In this document: one piece after another, positions 4,839-6,804 of the stretch
Layout: each line of letters opens with the position of its first letter
Position numbering within the stretch: position 1 is the first letter of the stretch
DNA from: an uncultured Bacteroidales bacterium
GTDB lineage: Bacteria; Bacteroidota; Bacteroidia; Bacteroidales; UBA932
DNA length: 6,804 nt
Reading direction: 5' to 3'
Assembly (NCBI GenBank): GCA_945982095.1
Contig: CAMFRR010000048.1
Span: 1-6,804 of the forward strand
Notes under the pieces: model-generated
What the model saw: only the letters and a program-made list of their open reading frames with translations
Told to the model about the DNA's origin: nothing
Database searches by the model: none
Position numbers and translations under genes: made by a program

Positions 4839-5426
4839 ATGATAGATTACATAAAAGGCAGCATAGCCGAACTTACTCCCACCGAAGTGGTGATTGAATG
4901 TAACGATATAGGCTACATTGCATCCATTTCCCTGCAGACATACTCAGAGCTTGAAGGAAAGGAAAAAGCAAAATTATATCTTCATCATATTCTTCGCGAA
5001 GATGAAGAACTCTATTATGGATTCTCATCAAAAGAGGAAAGGAGCATGTTCCGCCTGCTGATAAATGTATCAGGTGTAGGTGCAGCCACAGCAAGAATGA
5101 TGCTCTCTTCACTCACCTGCGAAGAGATTCGCCAGGCCATATTGGCAGAAGATGTAAACAAAATAAAATCTGTCAAAGGCATAGGTCTGAAGAGCGCCCA
5201 GAAAGTTATCATTGAACTGAAAGATAAGATAAGCAAGGGAGCAGGATTCGCAGAAAATAATGCAATATTCGTACAAAACAGCGCCACCGTAGATGAGGCT
5301 ACGACAGCGCTGATTATGCTTGGTTTCACTAAATCTGCAGTTCAGAAAGCGGTTGCTTCAATCATTAAAAAGAACCCGGAGTCAAGTGTAGAATCTATAA
5401 TCAAACAAGCATTGCAAATGCTATAA
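4839..5426 (+). CDS. ruvA: RuvA, Holliday junction branch-migration subunit
   Basis: A 195-residue RuvA, the tetrameric protein that binds four-way junctions and loads RuvB motors for branch migration in recombinational repair. Seen in the sequence: the N-terminal OB-fold domain beginning MIDYIKGSIAE with GYIASIS (25-31); the acidic pin region REDEELYYGF (53-62); two helix-hairpin-helix motifs, LLINVSGVGAATARMML (73-89) and SVKGIGLKSAQKVIIELKDK (111-130); and, after a flexible linker (about 132-150), the C-terminal RuvB-binding three-helix domain ATTALIMLGFTKSAVQKAV (154-172). The length is close to the 203 residues of E. coli RuvA. ATG 4839 gives the canonical N-terminus and lies 20 nt after a -7 box. 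There is no ruvC or ruvB next to it. The gene converges on mnmG with only 20 bp between stop codons. Confidence 0.97.
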   Translation: MIDYIKGSIAELTPTEVVIECNDIGYIASISLQTYSELEGKEKAKLYLHHILREDEELYYGFSSKEERSMFRLLINVSGVGAATARMMLSSLTCEEIRQAILAEDVNKIKSVKGIGLKSAQKVIIELKDKISKGAGFAENNAIFVQNSATVDEATTALIMLGFTKSAVQKAVASIIKKNPESSVESIIKQALQML

Positions 5427-5446
5427 TTTCGTAAGTTTATTCGGCT

Positions 5447-6804
5447 CTACCTGCCGAAATATACAAGAAGGACAGAAATGTCCGATGGACTTACCCCGGA
5501 AATTCTTGATGCCTCGGCTATGGTTTTCGGGGTATATCTTTTGAGTTTTTGACGACACTCTATACTCAAAGATTCCACTTTATCAAAGTCGAATCCCTCA
5601 GGAATCTTGAGATTTTCCAATCTTGCAATCTTTTCTGCAATCTTGTTTTCCCTCTCAATATAACCTGCATATTTGATTGCTATTTCGGTCGATTGAATAA
5701 TATCCTTCCTGTAATTGGCAATTATGGTATCAGACATTTGCTGTCCATCCAGATTCTGGATTGGATAATTACAGTTGGTAGAAAGAAGAGATTGTGCCAC
5801 GTGGAACGAAATGCTGTCCCCTACCCTTGAAGAAAAATCTTGGTAATCCAGACTCTGTTTATAATCGGAAACTGCCAGGTCGAATTTATCCAAGACAGAT
5901 GAGGACATTGTGTCCAAATCCAATGATTCACGTTGGAAAGTTCCACGTGGAACACAAGCCAGCAAATCGGCCAATTCAGTAGATGGACGAACAAGCAGAT
6001 TGCTTATTTTGGTTTTGCCCTGTATCTCTGTACTGCCAAGAGCGGTAAGATAAGTATTGGCATCATCAGGTTTGAGACTTACTGATTCGGTAAATTCTTT
6101 GAGTTTTGAAATGTTCTCATACTTCTCCATAGTATAAGCATATCTCTGCTCATCGGCTAAACCTATTGAGTGAGACAAAGCAGTCAGCCTCTGGTCAGCG
6201 TTATCCTGTCTCAAAAGTATGCGATACTCTGCTCTAGAAGTAAACATCCTGTATGGTTCATCTACTCCTTTGAGTACGAGGTCATCGATGAGTACACCTA
6301 TGTAAGCCTGATCTCTGCTGAGTATGAAAGGCTCTTTGCCATGAATGTAATTATGTGCATTGATGCCGGCGATGAGACCTTGGGCTGCGGCTTCCTCATA
6401 ACCTGTAGTGCCGTTTATCTGCCCTGCAAAATAAAGACCTTCCATACCTTTGACGGCAAGAGAATGGTCAAGCTGTGTAGGATCAAAATAATCATATTCC
6501 ACTGCATAGGCAGGACGGAAAATCTCTACATTTTCGAGACCTGGAATCTTATGCAGAGCCGCGAGTTGAATATCCAGAGGCAAAGAAGATGAAAAACCTT
6601 GAAGATAATATTCGTTAGTCAATCTGCCCTCAGGCTCGAGGAAAAGCTGGTGGCTATCCTTATCTGCAAAAGTACGGAGTTTGTCTTCAATCGAAGGGCA
6701 ATACCTCGGTCCGATACCATGTATGAGACCTTGGAACAATGGAGAATCTTTGAAACCGCTGCGAAGTATATCATGCACCTCATTGTTGGTATGGACTATG
6801 AAGC
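5447..6804 (-). CDS. mnmG: MnmG (GidA), tRNA U34 modification enzyme, C-terminal part
   Basis: The C-terminal 451 residues of MnmG, the FAD/NADH-dependent partner of MnmE that adds the carboxymethylaminomethyl group to wobble U34 of certain tRNAs. The N-terminal FAD-binding part lies beyond 6804; ATG at 6778 is internal. Seen in the sequence, numbering from that [16 protein letters not shown] with the conserved catalytic cysteine (C27), FLEPEG (46-51), [18 protein letters not shown] (117-134), [13 protein letters not shown] (174-186), and the MnmE/tRNA-binding helical tail ending [21 protein letters not shown]. From the cysteine to the end there are 416 residues against about 350 in E. coli MnmG. 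The extra 65-70 residues lie roughly at 275-350, between LLVRPS and [10 protein letters not shown]. Two parS-like sites lie in this segment. A weak hairpin (5440-5445 with 5453-5458) spans the stop codon. Identity is certain; the insertion comes from alignment by memory. Confidence 0.97.
   Translation of the reverse strand, partial: FIVHTNNEVHDILRSGFKDSPLFQGLIHGIGPRYCPSIEDKLRTFADKDSHQLFLEPEGRLTNEYYLQGFSSSLPLDIQLAALHKIPGLENVEIFRPAYAVEYDYFDPTQLDHSLAVKGMEGLYFAGQINGTTGYEEAAAQGLIAGINAHNYIHGKEPFILSRDQAYIGVLIDDLVLKGVDEPYRMFTSRAEYRILLRQDNADQRLTALSHSIGLADEQRYAYTMEKYENISKLKEFTESVSLKPDDANTYLTALGSTEIQGKTKISNLLVRPSTELADLLACVPRGTFQRESLDLDTMSSSVLDKFDLAVSDYKQSLDYQDFSSRVGDSISFHVAQSLLSTNCNYPIQNLDGQQMSDTIIANYRKDIIQSTEIAIKYAGYIERENKIAEKIARLENLKIPEGFDFDKVESLSIECRQKLKRYTPKTIAEASRISGVSPSDISVLLVYFGR
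5793..5808. other. parS-like ParB-binding site 1 (inside mnmG)
   Basis: TGTGCCACGTGGAACG matches the palindrome TGTTCCACGTGGAACA at 14 of 16 positions, with the CACGTG centre and the right half-site GTGGAAC intact. It fits the general parS pattern TGTTNCACGTGAAACA bound by chromosomal ParB/Spo0J. On the mnmG strand it is read as F-H-V-A, with TTC CAC GTG as codons. Confidence 0.65.
5939..5954. other. parS-like ParB-binding site 2 (inside mnmG)
   Basis: GTTCCACGTGGAAC (5940-5953) is a perfect 14-bp palindrome with parS-type arms around CACGTG, flanked by A on both sides. It lies 146 bp from site 1. On the mnmG strand it is read as V-P-R-G-T, with GTT CCA CGT GGA as codons, a different phase from site 1. 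The palindrome is therefore not explained by a repeated peptide. Confidence 0.75.

Noticed and set aside
5440..5458. Hairpin TTCGGC/GCCGAA between ruvA and mnmG as a bidirectional terminator
   Set aside because: The stem is only 6 bp and no T-run follows on either strand; kept only as a remark under mnmG.
6170..6592. 140-codon plus-strand open frame opposite mnmG
   Set aside because: It is antisense to strongly conserved MnmG motifs, with no ribosome-binding or domain evidence.
1..6804. CRISPR arrays, tRNA or rRNA genes
   Set aside because: No regularly spaced repeats and no tRNA-like or rRNA-like sequence were seen on either strand.

Overview
The window looks like chromosomal DNA from a member of the Bacteroidota, most likely Bacteroidales. 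The promoters carry the -7 box TAnnTTTG typical of that group (TATCTTTG or a close variant at 338-345, 368-375, 3223-3230, 3283-3290 and 4811-4818). The host genes are AT-rich with weak Shine-Dalgarno sequences, and the proteins (SufS, SufE, a MIP18/DUF59 protein, RuvA, MnmG) fit that lineage. The species cannot be named from this alone.

Layout. 23-331 (-) encodes a SufT-like MIP18-family Fe-S assembly factor. It is transcribed divergently from 404-1510 (+), an unrecognised lipoprotein with propeller-like repeats. A strong terminator hairpin follows the lipoprotein gene and overlaps the 3' end of sufE. sufS-sufE form a two-gene minus-strand operon (3205 to 1550). An IS110-family insertion sequence occupies about 3258-4788, between the divergent genes sufS and ruvA. 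ruvA (4839-5426, +) then converges on mnmG (5447 to beyond 6804, -), whose N-terminal part lies outside the window.

Function. SufS (cysteine desulfurase), SufE (sulfur acceptor) and the MIP18-type protein belong to one pathway, Fe-S cluster assembly. The scaffold genes sufBCD are not in the window. RuvA acts in Holliday-junction branch migration and MnmG in tRNA wobble-uridine modification. The window's tie to chromosome segregation comes from DNA rather than protein: two ParB-binding (parS-like) palindromes lie inside mnmG.

Two things stand out. (1) The 304-bp non-coding right end of the IS110 element holds nested stem-loops, its own TAnnTTTG box, a 13-bp sequence repeated exactly at the right boundary, and an 8-nt hairpin-loop sequence repeated exactly at the left boundary. 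This is the pattern expected of a guide (bridge/seek) RNA placed downstream of the transposase, as in the IS1111 group. (2) mnmG appears to carry an extra segment of about 65-70 residues relative to E. coli MnmG. Both parS-like sites lie in that segment and are read in different codon phases, so selection is likely on the DNA rather than on the peptide.
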